Of a stretch of 61,055 nt of DNA, positions 46,501 to 53,652 are shown one piece after another. The DNA is taken from positions 1 to 61,055 of the forward strand of contig CAIXWN010000223.1 of assembly GCA_903923135.1 (NCBI GenBank), read 5' to 3'. Both the position numbers and the translations under genes were made by a program. How positions within the stretch are numbered: position 1 is the stretch's first letter; each line of letters opens with the position of its first letter. This DNA comes from an uncultured Caulobacteraceae bacterium (GTDB lineage Bacteria; Pseudomonadota; Alphaproteobacteria; Caulobacterales; Caulobacteraceae). A model generated the notes under the pieces. That model was not told the origin of the DNA. It did not search any database and worked only from the letters and a program-made list of their open reading frames with translations.

Positions 46501-47431
46501 CCTGGTCAGCGACGAACGCCTGCGTCCCGACGCGGTGCTGGTGGACTACAACCTTCCCGGTGGCATGACAGGCCTGGAACTCGCCGCCCGGCTGAGGCAG
46601 AGGTTTGGCCAGGACAGCCCCGTGATCGTGCTCACCGGCGACATCTCCACCGAGACCCTGCGCGGCATCGCCGAGGCCCGCTGCATTCCCCTGCACAAGC
46701 CGGTGAAGCCGGAGGTTCTAAGCCAAGTGATTCAGACCCTGCTCCGCGGCCCCGTCGCGTCGCCCACGCCGCCGCCGCCGCCGCGCGAACCCGGCGTCAC
46801 GCGGCCGCCGACGATCTATGTCGTTGATGACGACAGCACCGTCCGTCAGTCCCTGTCGGCGATTCTCGAGGCGGAGGGGATGACCGTCGAGGCCTTCGCC
46901 GACTGCGAGGCCTTCCTGGCCGCCGAGAGGACGGAAGGACAAGCCTGTCTGCTCCTCGACGCCTATCTGCCCGGCGGAATGGACGGCCTCGAACTGCTGG
47001 ATCGCCTGCGCGAAGCCGGTGACACCCTGCCGGTGATCCTGGTCACCGGCGAAGCCGATGTCCGCATAGCGGTGCAGGCGATGAAGGCCGGCGCCGCGGA
47101 CTTCATCGAAAAGCCGGTCACCGGCCGGGCCCTGATCGACAGCATCGCTCAGGTTCTCGAAAAGGCGGCGGATTCAGGCAAGGTGACGCTGGCGAAAACG
47201 GCGGCGGCGGACCAGATTGGCCGCCTGACAAGCCGCCAGCGCCAGATCCTGGATAGGGTCCTGCTCGGGCAGCCCAGCAAGAACATCGCCGCCGATCTGG
47301 GGATCAGCCAGCGTACGGTGGAGAACCATCGCGCCGCCATCATGCATCGAACCGGCGCAAAGTCGCTGCCGGCGCTGGCGAGGCTCGCCTTGGCGGCCGC
47401 CGTCGAGCCGGCCGCCGATCGCGGGGCGTGA
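43589..47431 (+). CDS. CheR-PAS-histidine kinase-REC-REC-HTH protein (rest of the amber-split gene)
   Basis: The 1280 residues continue the CheB frame. In full-length numbering: CheR methyltransferase about 225-500 (IRIWVAGCSTGEEAYTIAV); coiled coil 660-745; PAS 750-860; HisKA with phospho-acceptor His884 (AAASHDLRQPLQTL); HATPase (NLIANAVKYT, LDTGIGM, RGLGLGLSIVKRL); REC1 with Asp1172 (LVDYNLPGGMTG); REC2 with Asp1310 (LLDAYLPGGMDG); and a LuxR/FixJ-type HTH (LTSRQRQILDRVLLGQ then NIAADLGISQRTVENHRAAI). One chain would thus hold sensor, kinase, receivers and DNA-binding output. After the stop, translation could restart at ATG 43589, but no strong ribosome-binding site is visible. Confidence 0.85.
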   Translation: MPRSAIRTGRVDAVLPLADMPAALERFARHQPVAAPPDRRAIPGQPADVLTLVVRLVRDRTGHDFTLYKPGTLQRRIQRRMALAALQADRLDLYLARLQVDAEEVDALAKDLLIHVTSFFRDPKVFDVLGRTIAADLVRDRPLDEPIRIWVAGCSTGEEAYTIAVIFREAIAATGREIKLQVFASDVDSDAVATARDGLYAGDIAEVVSKARLDAFFTKDEHGYRVSPELRGCVVFTVQNVLVDPPFSRLDLISCRNLLIYLRPEAQARAVAMFHFALKPDGVLLLGSSEGVGRTDGRFSAISKPARLYRKTGHTRPGEAGFPTDGATVRSLVRAAPLVPGAGQPALADLCRRLVLENHAPAAVLINRARECLYSLGPTDRYLRVAAGAPSLDLLAMARHGIRARLASAVAQAFDQGSPVVVHSGPVTWEGRVHAFDIEARPVQFGGETLLLVCFLDTPRSIALVGKAHAAEDASLITELRSELESTRAELRSAVRSLEIATEEQTTINEEALSVSEEYQSTNEELLTSKEELQSLNEELNALNSQLQETLDRQRTTANDLQNILYSTDVATLFLDKALRIRFFTPATRALFNVIPGDVGRPLADLYSLAVDADLLPDAAAMLITLKPMAREVETGDGVWYLRRIMPYRAEGDSAEGVVITYLDITERKRAARGVEEARMSADIANRAKSRFLAAASHDLRQPLQTLTLIQGLLAKTIADPATHKLVRLQEQCINAMSGMLNTLLDINQIDAGIVHAEYVAFPVNTVFDHMRDEFGYHAQAKGLALRIVPCRLSIVSDPALLEQMIRNLIANAVKYTTKGRILVGCRRRGGKLSIEVLDTGIGMQRGELQTIFEEYHQIENVARERSRGLGLGLSIVKRLAGLLGHAIDVRSRPGRGSVFTIEVDLASAGTPAALQDGRPPKDDAQADAVRRKGALLVVEDDPEVRELLELALTDEGHTVRVAADAGAALSLVSDERLRPDAVLVDYNLPGGMTGLELAARLRQRFGQDSPVIVLTGDISTETLRGIAEARCIPLHKPVKPEVLSQVIQTLLRGPVASPTPPPPPREPGVTRPPTIYVVDDDSTVRQSLSAILEAEGMTVEAFADCEAFLAAERTEGQACLLLDAYLPGGMDGLELLDRLREAGDTLPVILVTGEADVRIAVQAMKAGAADFIEKPVTGRALIDSIAQVLEKAADSGKVTLAKTAAADQIGRLTSRQRQILDRVLLGQPSKNIAADLGISQRTVENHRAAIMHRTGAKSLPALARLALAAAVEPAADRGA

Positions 47432-47685
47432 ACGGCGGCTCAGGGCTAAGTCCCGGTCAAGGGGCCCTGTCCCGGGTCTGGGTCCGCCGATTCGCGGACT
47501 CGGAATGGTGCGCCGGTCGACCCTCGGCGGCGTTCCCTGTTCCGAACCACGGCGCACGGAAAATCGGCCGGATTGGCGGTCTGTCCGCACGGCGGTGTTT
47601 GCAGGCAGGGTTGGCTTGTGGTTGATCGGCGCCTGCAAAGGCGCCTGGCCGCGCCCGCCCCGAGATCCTGAGGAAGCCCCGTCCC

Positions 47686-49428
47686 ATGACCGACGTCCCT
47701 GCCTGGCCCGCCCTATCCATCGCCCAGGCGCACGCCCTGCTCACCGCCCCTGGCGCGCCGTTCGAGATGGAAACCGTCACCATCCGCGGCCTGCCCACCC
47801 GCGTGTGGAAGAACGCTCCGCCGACGCTGCGGGCGGTTCTGGAGGCCTCCCGCGCCCATGGCGAGAAGATCTTCCTCGTCCATGAGGACGAACGGGTCAG
47901 TTTCGAGGCTTTCTTCCGCGCCACCGCCGCCTTCGCCCACGAACTGCGCCGGCAGGGCGTGCAAAAGGGCGATCGGGTGGCGATCGTCATGCGCAACCTG
48001 CCCGAGTGGCCGGTGGCCTTCTACGCGGCCGCGTCGCTGGGCGCGATCGTCACGCCGCTGAACGCCTGGTGGACCGGGCCGGAACTGGAATATGGCCTGA
48101 CCGATTCCGGGACCAAGGTCGCCATTGTCGACGCCGAGCGCCTGGAGCGTCTGGCCGAGCACCTGCACAACTGCCCCGACCTGAAGCGGGTCTTCGTCAG
48201 CCGCCTGATCGAGGAAAGCGCCAACCCGCACGTGGTGAAACTCGAGAGCGTCATCGGCGAGCCGGAAGGCTGGAGTGCGCTTGGCGATCGGCCGCTGCCC
48301 GACGAGGTGATCGCCGAGGATGACGAAGCCACCATCTTCTACACTTCGGGAACCACCGGAAAGCCGAAGGGCGCCCTGGCCACCCAGCGCAACATCAACT
48401 CCAACATCATGGCCTCGGCCTGCTCGTCGGCCCGCTCGTTCCTGCGCCGGGGCGAGACGCCCCCGGCCCCGGATCCGGATGCGCCGCAGCGCGGAACGCT
48501 GCTGTCTGTGCCGTTCTTCCACGCCACCGGCTGTTTCGCGATCCTCAACCCCAGTCTGGTGGCCGGCGCCAAGCTGGCGATGATGCGCCGCTGGGATCCT
48601 GTGCGGGCTTTCGAACTGATCGAACGCGAGCGTCTCAACTCCGCCGGCGGCGTGCCGACCATCGCCTGGCAGCTGATCGAGCATCCCCTGCGGGAAAACT
48701 ACGACCTGTCCAGCCTGGAGAGCGTCGCCTATGGGGGCGCCCCGTCGGCGCCGGAACTGGTGCGCAAGATCCGCGAGATCTTCCCCAGCAGCCAGCCCGG
48801 CAACGGCTGGGGCATGACCGAGACCTCGGCCACCGCCACCAGCCACGGGGCCGAGGACTACTCCCATCGACCCGACTCCTGCGGCCCGGCGGTTCCCGTC
48901 ACCGATCTGAAGATCATGACCGTCGAGGGTGACCGGGAACTGCCGATCGGCGAGGTGGGCGAGCTGTGGTGCAAGGGCCCGCAGGTGGTGAAGGGCTACT
49001 GGAACAAGCCCGAGGCCACGGCGCAGACCTTCCACGAGGGCTGGGTCAAGACCGGCGACCTCGCCCGGCTGGACAGCGAGGGCTTCTGTTTTATCATCGA
49101 CCGGGCCAAGGACATGCTGATCCGCGGCGGCGAGAACATCTACTGTATCGAGGTGGAGAACGTCCTCTACGACCACCCCGCCGTGGTGGACGCGGCCCTG
49201 GTGGGCATCCCCCACAAGACACTCGGCGAGGAACCCGGCGCCGTGGTGACGCTGAAGCCGGAGGCCCGGGCCAGCGAGGAAGACCTGCGGGCTTTCGTCG
49301 CCGAAAGGCTGGCCGCCTTCAAGGTGCCTGTGAAAGTGATCTTCTGGCCCGAGACCCTGCCGCGCAACGCCAACGGCAAGATCGTCAAGAGCGAGCTGCG
49401 CAAACTCTTCGAAGCGCCGGCGGCGTGA
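47686..49428 (+). CDS. Acyl-CoA synthetase (class I adenylate-forming, fatty-acid type)
   Basis: The 580-residue enzyme has the AMP-binding signature IFYTSGTTGKPKGALATQ, the later GWGMTETSATATSHG, VKTGDLARLDSEGFCFIIDRAKDML, the hinge IRGGENIYCIEVENVLYDHP and the C-terminal LPRNANGKIVKSELR with the catalytic Lys. It activates a carboxylic acid, probably a fatty acid, to its CoA thioester. The GAPFEMETVTIRGLPTRVWKNAP N-terminus fits the long-chain fatty-acid branch common in Caulobacter relatives. A GNRA-capped hairpin lies in its upstream gap at 47628-47645. Confidence 0.9.
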   Translation: MTDVPAWPALSIAQAHALLTAPGAPFEMETVTIRGLPTRVWKNAPPTLRAVLEASRAHGEKIFLVHEDERVSFEAFFRATAAFAHELRRQGVQKGDRVAIVMRNLPEWPVAFYAAASLGAIVTPLNAWWTGPELEYGLTDSGTKVAIVDAERLERLAEHLHNCPDLKRVFVSRLIEESANPHVVKLESVIGEPEGWSALGDRPLPDEVIAEDDEATIFYTSGTTGKPKGALATQRNINSNIMASACSSARSFLRRGETPPAPDPDAPQRGTLLSVPFFHATGCFAILNPSLVAGAKLAMMRRWDPVRAFELIERERLNSAGGVPTIAWQLIEHPLRENYDLSSLESVAYGGAPSAPELVRKIREIFPSSQPGNGWGMTETSATATSHGAEDYSHRPDSCGPAVPVTDLKIMTVEGDRELPIGEVGELWCKGPQVVKGYWNKPEATAQTFHEGWVKTGDLARLDSEGFCFIIDRAKDMLIRGGENIYCIEVENVLYDHPAVVDAALVGIPHKTLGEEPGAVVTLKPEARASEEDLRAFVAERLAAFKVPVKVIFWPETLPRNANGKIVKSELRKLFEAPAA

Positions 49429-49441
49429 GTCGGTCCCGGGC

Positions 49442-49975
49442 ATGACCGACCCGATCCACGTCTGGTCGGGGGCGTCTCACCACGGGGCTTTCCAGTGTGG
49501 CGGCTGGGCCTGCCTGAGGCTGATCAATGGTCAGGTGACCGGCTTCGCCGGCGGGGAACGTCGGACGACGCCGGGCCGGATGGCGCTGGCGGGGCTTGCC
49601 GCGGCGTTGCGGGAGCTTCCGGCCGTGGGGAATCCCGGCGCGGGCGAGGTGGTCATCGAGACCGACAGCCCGGAGCTGATCACCGTCGCGGGGCTGCTGA
49701 CGGGTTCCCGCCGCGCGGGTGGCGAGGGCCCGTCCGAATCGCCCGAGGCGGACCTCGACCTTTGGGCGCGCATCCTCGTCGGCGCGAAGGGCCGGCGCCT
49801 GCGGTTTGTCCGGGCGCCGCTCACGCCGGAGACGCCGACAGCCTTCGTCGCGGCCTGGGCGGAGGTGGCCATGAACAAGGCCAAGTCGTCAGGGCCGTTC
49901 AGCGCGGCGATACCCAGGCCCAATCTGGCGAAGGTGGCGGGACTTCCCCGAGCGGGAGGGGCTCTGAACTCTTGA
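49442..49975 (+). CDS. RNase H-like protein lacking most catalytic residues
   Basis: The 177-residue protein follows the RNase HI pattern: IHVWSGASHHGAFQCGGWACLRLING then GGERRTTPGRMALAGLAAALREL and VVIETDSPELITVAGLLTG. In active RNase HI the first Asp lies in TDGS/A, the Glu in NRMEL and the second Asp in TDSxY. Here the first is Ser (WSGAS) and the Glu is Ala (GRMAL), and only TDS remains. It is therefore probably a binding protein rather than a nuclease. It starts 13 bases after the acyl-CoA synthetase stop, perhaps in the same transcript. I judged this by motif, not alignment. Confidence 0.6.
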   Translation: MTDPIHVWSGASHHGAFQCGGWACLRLINGQVTGFAGGERRTTPGRMALAGLAAALRELPAVGNPGAGEVVIETDSPELITVAGLLTGSRRAGGEGPSESPEADLDLWARILVGAKGRRLRFVRAPLTPETPTAFVAAWAEVAMNKAKSSGPFSAAIPRPNLAKVAGLPRAGGALNS

Positions 49976-50027
49976 ATCCAGACCAAAACCTCTCCGAGCA
50001 AACGAGTCCCTCTGGTCGAATTTTGCT

Positions 50028-50615
50028 CTAGAAGGTCCGCGAGACCAGCTGCTTCACCTGCTCGAGCCAGCCGGCCACCGTGGCGGGAGGCGTGTCCGGG
50101 AGGACGCCGCCGAAATGCAGGTGATCGACCACGGTCAGGCCGCAGACATCCGCCAGGTGGCCGTCGAACAGGTTGCGCACCGCCGCCCAGGTCCCCTCCT
50201 TGCGGATCCATTCCATGGGCGCGCCCGAGGTCGAGATGCTGACCAGCTTGCGACCCAGTAGCAACTGGGCGTTGCGGCCGCCTTCTATGGGGCCGTAGCC
50301 AAAGCCCATGCCGAACACGCGTTCGACATAGCCCTTCAGCATCGCCGGCGGGGCGTTGAACCAGAACGGATAAATCAGCACGAAGGCATCCGCCTTGCCG
50401 ATGATCTCGCGTTCGGCGACCACGTCCTCGCCGGGTCTGAACCCGGACGGGCGGGGAATCTCCTCATCCCTCAGGCAGGGATCGAAGTTCAGACGGTAGA
50501 GGTCGCGCAGGATGGCTTCATGCCCTCGGTCGTGGGCGGCCTCCACATAGGCGTGAGCGATCGCCAGACTGAGGCTGTGGTCTCCGGGGTGCGCGACAAT
50601 GACGGCGTGCTGCAT
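50028..50615 (-). CDS. NAD(P)H:quinone oxidoreductase, flavodoxin-like fold (KefF/MdaB type)
   Basis: The 195-residue protein has HAVIVAHPGDHSLSLAIAHAYVEAA, the flavin-binding front, then KADAFVLIYPFWFNAPPAMLKGYVERVFGMGFGY, the hallmark of the NQO1/KefF family, and LVSISTSGAPMEWIR. It binds FAD or FMN and reduces quinones by two electrons, protecting against quinone stress. ATG 50615 gives the native start; an in-frame ATG at 50693 would add residues without homology. It diverges from the YXWGXW gene. Confidence 0.88.
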   Translation of the reverse strand: MQHAVIVAHPGDHSLSLAIAHAYVEAAHDRGHEAILRDLYRLNFDPCLRDEEIPRPSGFRPGEDVVAEREIIGKADAFVLIYPFWFNAPPAMLKGYVERVFGMGFGYGPIEGGRNAQLLLGRKLVSISTSGAPMEWIRKEGTWAAVRNLFDGHLADVCGLTVVDHLHFGGVLPDTPPATVAGWLEQVKQLVSRTF

Positions 50616-50818
50616 GGACGTGTTGTCCTGTCGGAAGGCAGTCGCCTCCTGGATCGGCGAATTCCATAATCGACCATCCACACGCCAGATCAATGACCTG
50701 GGTCAAGCCGGCCGCCGCCGGCTACCTAGGCAACCGAACCCACGGGCCGGCGTTAGCGATTGTGGACGCAGGCCCATTTCCGGCCAGGCGTCGCCACTCC
50801 ATGATCGGACCCCCCTCA

Positions 50819-51988
50819 ATGCGCCTGTATTCCTCCGCCTCCCTGGCCGTTCTGCTGGGGCTCGGCGCCCTGTCGATGGCGGCGCCGACCGCCGTCGAAG
50901 CGCAGGTGATGATCGGCGTGAGCGTCGGCTTCGCCCCGCCCATGCTGCCGATCTACTATCAGCCGCGCATCCCGGCTTACGGCTACATCTGGACGCCCGG
51001 GTTCTGGGCCTGGGACCGCGGGTCACAGGACTACTACTGGGTGCCCGGCACCTGGGTCCGCCCGCCCCGTGTCGGCTTGCTGTGGACCCCGGGCTACTGG
51101 GGCTGGCAAGGCGGCTCTTACCTGTTCAATGACGGCTACTGGGGGTCCTCGGTGGGCTACTACGGCGGCATCAACTACGGCTACGGCTATGGCGGCCATG
51201 GGTATGACGGCGGAGAGTGGCGTGGCGGGCGTCTTTACTACAATCGCACGGTCAACAACGTCTCGAACCTCCGCGGAACGACCTTCTACAGCCGGGCGGT
51301 GACGGGCGGCTCGGGACGGGTAAGCTTCAACGGCGGCACCGGCGGGGTGCAGATGCGACCGGACGCCGCGCAGATGGCGAACGTCCACAGCGGCCGCGTC
51401 AACGCCACCGTCGCCCAGCAGCACCACTTCGCGGCGGCGCGCGCCGTGCCCAGTCTGAGGTCGAAGGTCAATCACGGGACGCCGGCCATCCTCGCCACGG
51501 CGCGACCCGGCGTGATGCGCGCCGCCGCGACCACAGGCGCGGCCCGAACGGCGGTCACCCACCAGAGACCGGCCGCCTCCGCGCGTCCGCCGCAGGGGCA
51601 CGCTGTCCAGTCCGGTGCGGTCCAGCACGGCGGAGGCGATGCCGCCTCTCGTACGGGCTCCGCGCGGCCAGCAGTCGAACGCCGCGCCGCGCCGCAGGCG
51701 GATCGCGCCGGCGGCGGTCGCCCTGCCGCTCCATCCAGACAGAGCTCCCAGGGCGGTCAGCAGATGCGGGGCGGCAATTCCGGCGGCGGCCAGCAGGGCG
51801 GCGAGCGTCAGGGCGGCGGTCAGCCCACTCAGCGCCAGTCAGGCGGCAGTCCGATGCGCGGTGGCAATCCCGGTGGCGGCGGTCAGGGTGGCGGACGCCC
51901 CGGCGGCGGCGCCCAGCAGGGTGGAGGTGGGCAGGGCGGCGAGCGTCAGGGTGGCGGCCAGGGCAAGGACCATCACCCCAATAGCTAG
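50819..51988 (+). CDS. YXWGXW-repeat protein with a Gly/Gln-rich tail
   Basis: The 389-residue exported protein has a signal peptide (LAVLLGLGALSMAAPTAVEAQ) and a Tyr/Trp/Pro-rich region with YGYIWTPGFWAWDRGSQDYYWVPGTWVRPP and LLWTPGYWGWQGGSYLFNDGYWG, the YXWGXW pattern. A mixed central region follows, then from about residue 300 a low-complexity tail of Gly, Gln, Arg and Pro (GGQQMRGGN, GGERQGGGQ repeated). Such proteins are of unknown function and are found at the cell surface. The internal repeats are coding low complexity, not a separate element. ATG 50819 is chosen over ATG 50801 for the usual signal peptide. Confidence 0.8.
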   Translation: MRLYSSASLAVLLGLGALSMAAPTAVEAQVMIGVSVGFAPPMLPIYYQPRIPAYGYIWTPGFWAWDRGSQDYYWVPGTWVRPPRVGLLWTPGYWGWQGGSYLFNDGYWGSSVGYYGGINYGYGYGGHGYDGGEWRGGRLYYNRTVNNVSNLRGTTFYSRAVTGGSGRVSFNGGTGGVQMRPDAAQMANVHSGRVNATVAQQHHFAAARAVPSLRSKVNHGTPAILATARPGVMRAAATTGAARTAVTHQRPAASARPPQGHAVQSGAVQHGGGDAASRTGSARPAVERRAAPQADRAGGGRPAAPSRQSSQGGQQMRGGNSGGGQQGGERQGGGQPTQRQSGGSPMRGGNPGGGGQGGGRPGGGAQQGGGGQGGERQGGGQGKDHHPNS

Positions 51989-52136
51989 ACAAGAGGGACA
52001 GCGCACCTCGGGTCGGATTCCGACCGGCGTGTCGCGGGTTCCATCGCCAGGATCTTCGCTGATCGGCTGCCGCAAGGGGCAAACGCCGGACCGTCCGGCT
52101 AGGGGGTGGGGCCTTGCGGTCGCCTCCGCCGCGATG

Positions 52137-52454
52137 TCAGTGTGGACAGGCGGTGTGGGTGCAGGCGGCCGGGCGGCCCTGGTGGGCGTGGAGGTATTTC
52201 AGTTCGCTGGAAAGGATTTTCGGTCCGAGAAACCAGAAGGAGACAATCCCGGCCAGACAGATCGCCGCCAGACCCATCTGTTTGGCCCGGACATTCTGAA
52301 GGTAAAGCGCCGTCAGGCGTCCGGTGACCGGTCCGAGAGCCAGGACCAGCGCCCAGGGATACCGCGCCCTGGGGCGTGCCGCCGAATCGCCGGCCTTGCG
52401 GTCCGGTGTCGACGGCGCCGGACTGTGGCGGTCGGCATCGTCGATGGCGGTCAT
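52137..52454 (-). CDS. Small membrane protein with a Cys/His-rich C-terminus
   Basis: I do not recognise this 105-residue protein. It has one or two membrane segments (ALVLALGPVTGRLTALYLQ and MGLAAICLAGIVSFWFLG) after a charged N-terminus, and ends LKYLHAHQGRPAACTHTACPH, a cluster of Cys and His that could bind metal. ATG 52454 is preceded by GCGGAGCG at a usable distance. GC content and frame use look coding, but it could still be a chance open frame. Confidence 0.45.
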   Translation of the reverse strand: MTAIDDADRHSPAPSTPDRKAGDSAARPRARYPWALVLALGPVTGRLTALYLQNVRAKQMGLAAICLAGIVSFWFLGPKILSSELKYLHAHQGRPAACTHTACPH

Positions 52455-52544
52455 CAGGGGAATCGCTCCGCAGTAGCGGCTGCATGAGTGGGACGCCGTT
52501 CTGGCGGCCCACGGCGAAGGTCGCATCGCTGCGTCGCGTCGGAA

Positions 52545-52571
52545 GCCGCCGGGGGCGACGCCCCCGGCGGC
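52545..52571 (-). terminator. Strong GC hairpin after csbD-like gene
   Basis: GCCGCCGGGGGC (52545-52556) and GCCCCCGGCGGC (52560-52571) form a perfect 12-bp stem with a 3-base loop, 15 bases past the csbD-like stop on the minus strand. Only TT follows, so termination is likely but not textbook. Confidence 0.55.
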
Positions 52572-52586
52572 TCGAGGTCGGGGAGC

Positions 52587-52769
52587 CTATTTCTTGAGGG
52601 CGTGGGCGGCTTCGTCCTGCGCCTTGCCGACAGCGTTTTGCGCCTTGCCGATGGCCTTTTCCGTCGCGCCTTCCACTTGAAGGCGCTCATTGCCGACGAG
52701 CTTGCCGGCGGCCTGCTTGATGGAGCCCGCGACTTCCTTGCCGGCGCCTTCGATCCGATTGGTGCTCAT
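52587..52769 (-). CDS. CsbD family stress protein
   Basis: The 60-residue hydrophilic protein NRIEGAGKEVAGSIKQAAGK then LVGNERLQVEGATEKAIGKAQNAV matches the CsbD family (Pfam CsbD), induced by general stress in many bacteria; molecular role unknown. AAAGGAC lies just upstream of ATG 52769. In-frame sequence continues to 52865 but is outside the family pattern. A GC hairpin follows the stop. Confidence 0.85.
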   Translation of the reverse strand: MSTNRIEGAGKEVAGSIKQAAGKLVGNERLQVEGATEKAIGKAQNAVGKAQDEAAHALKK

Positions 52770-52893
52770 GGTGTTGTCCTTTCGACACTCGGTCAGGCCC
52801 AGAGCCATGACCACATCTGAACAAACGGCAGGCGGCGCCTTTGGTTGCGCCGCGGATCGCCCCAAGGTCAGAAACCGACGCGCGCCCTCACCC

Positions 52894-53652
52894 TCAGCTA
52901 CCCCGACCGCCGCGCATGGCCGTCGCGATGGTGAAGTCGGCCACCAGGGGCAGGTGGTCCGAGGCGCGTCGCGTCGCGGCGTCGCGCGGGGTGTGGATCG
53001 CCTCGATGATGACGTCGGCGCTGGCGAAGAGGTGATCGATCTGACGCAGCGGTACCGCCGACGGAAAGGTGGCGAGCCTTCGCCCGCCCCGGGGCGACGC
53101 GGTCGCGTCCCTCAGGTCGTGCGGCAGGGCCCGGCAGGCGGCGCTGCGAGGGCCGGCGTTGAGGTCTCCCAGCACAATCAGCGGATCTCGCCGGTCCGGA
53201 CCGCCGAGCCAGTGCGGGCCGGCGAGGGCCGTCGCCTGGATCAACTGTTCACGCGGCACGAGCCCGAGGTGGGTGTTGAGCACCTGCAGCCGGACGTCGC
53301 CGATGGTGATTTCCACCCACAGGGCGCCGCGCGGCTCAAGCCGCCTAAGACCGGGGTGGCCCGGCAGGGGCCCGGCCCTGACCAGCCGCTCGGGCAGGGC
53401 GGTCAGGATCGCGTCGCCATAGAGCTCCTCCTCCACTTTCAGCGCGGCGTGGAAGCGGAAGGCCATGCCCAGCCTCCCGGCGATGGCCTGCGCCTGGTCG
53501 ACCCCGCCGGTGCGGGCGCAGCCCACGTCGACTTCCTGCAGCGCGACGATGTCGGGTCGCTGTGCGGCGATCACGTCGGCGACGCGACCCACGTCGAGAC
53601 GGCGGTCGGTCCCGACGCAGCGGTGGATGTTGTAGGTGAGAATCCGCGTCAT
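52894..53652 (-). CDS. Endonuclease/exonuclease/phosphatase family protein (YbhP-like)
   Basis: The 252-residue protein has the EEP fold: MTRILTYNIHRCVG, PDIVALQEVD (catalytic Glu), LQVLNTHLGL, PLIVLGDLNAGP (Asp and Asn of the GDxN motif) and a terminal RRASDHLPLVADF (SDH). It is coupled by an ATGA overlap to the phospholipase D gene upstream. The PLD-EEP pair resembles E. coli clsB-ybhP, so a role with membrane lipids, possibly as a phosphodiesterase, is likelier than DNA repair. Confidence 0.88.
   Translation of the reverse strand: MTRILTYNIHRCVGTDRRLDVGRVADVIAAQRPDIVALQEVDVGCARTGGVDQAQAIAGRLGMAFRFHAALKVEEELYGDAILTALPERLVRAGPLPGHPGLRRLEPRGALWVEITIGDVRLQVLNTHLGLVPREQLIQATALAGPHWLGGPDRRDPLIVLGDLNAGPRSAACRALPHDLRDATASPRGGRRLATFPSAVPLRQIDHLFASADVIIEAIHTPRDAATRRASDHLPLVADFTIATAMRGGRGS

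Noticed and set aside
47713-49443. Long minus-strand open frame of 576 residues opposite the acyl-CoA synthetase
   Set aside because: It is the antisense shadow of a motif-rich gene; its sequence is His/Arg/Gly-rich and has no recognisable domain.
49996-50028. GAGCAAA...TTTGCTC hairpin between the RNase H-like and quinone reductase genes as a terminator
   Set aside because: The right arm ends at the quinone reductase stop codon and the stem is only 7 bp with a 19-base loop; too weak to call.
51715-51980. Dense repeats of GGCGGC/CAGGGCGG as a possible repeat or CRISPR-like array
   Set aside because: They are codons of the Gly/Gln/Arg-rich tail of the YXWGXW protein, irregular in length and without spacers.
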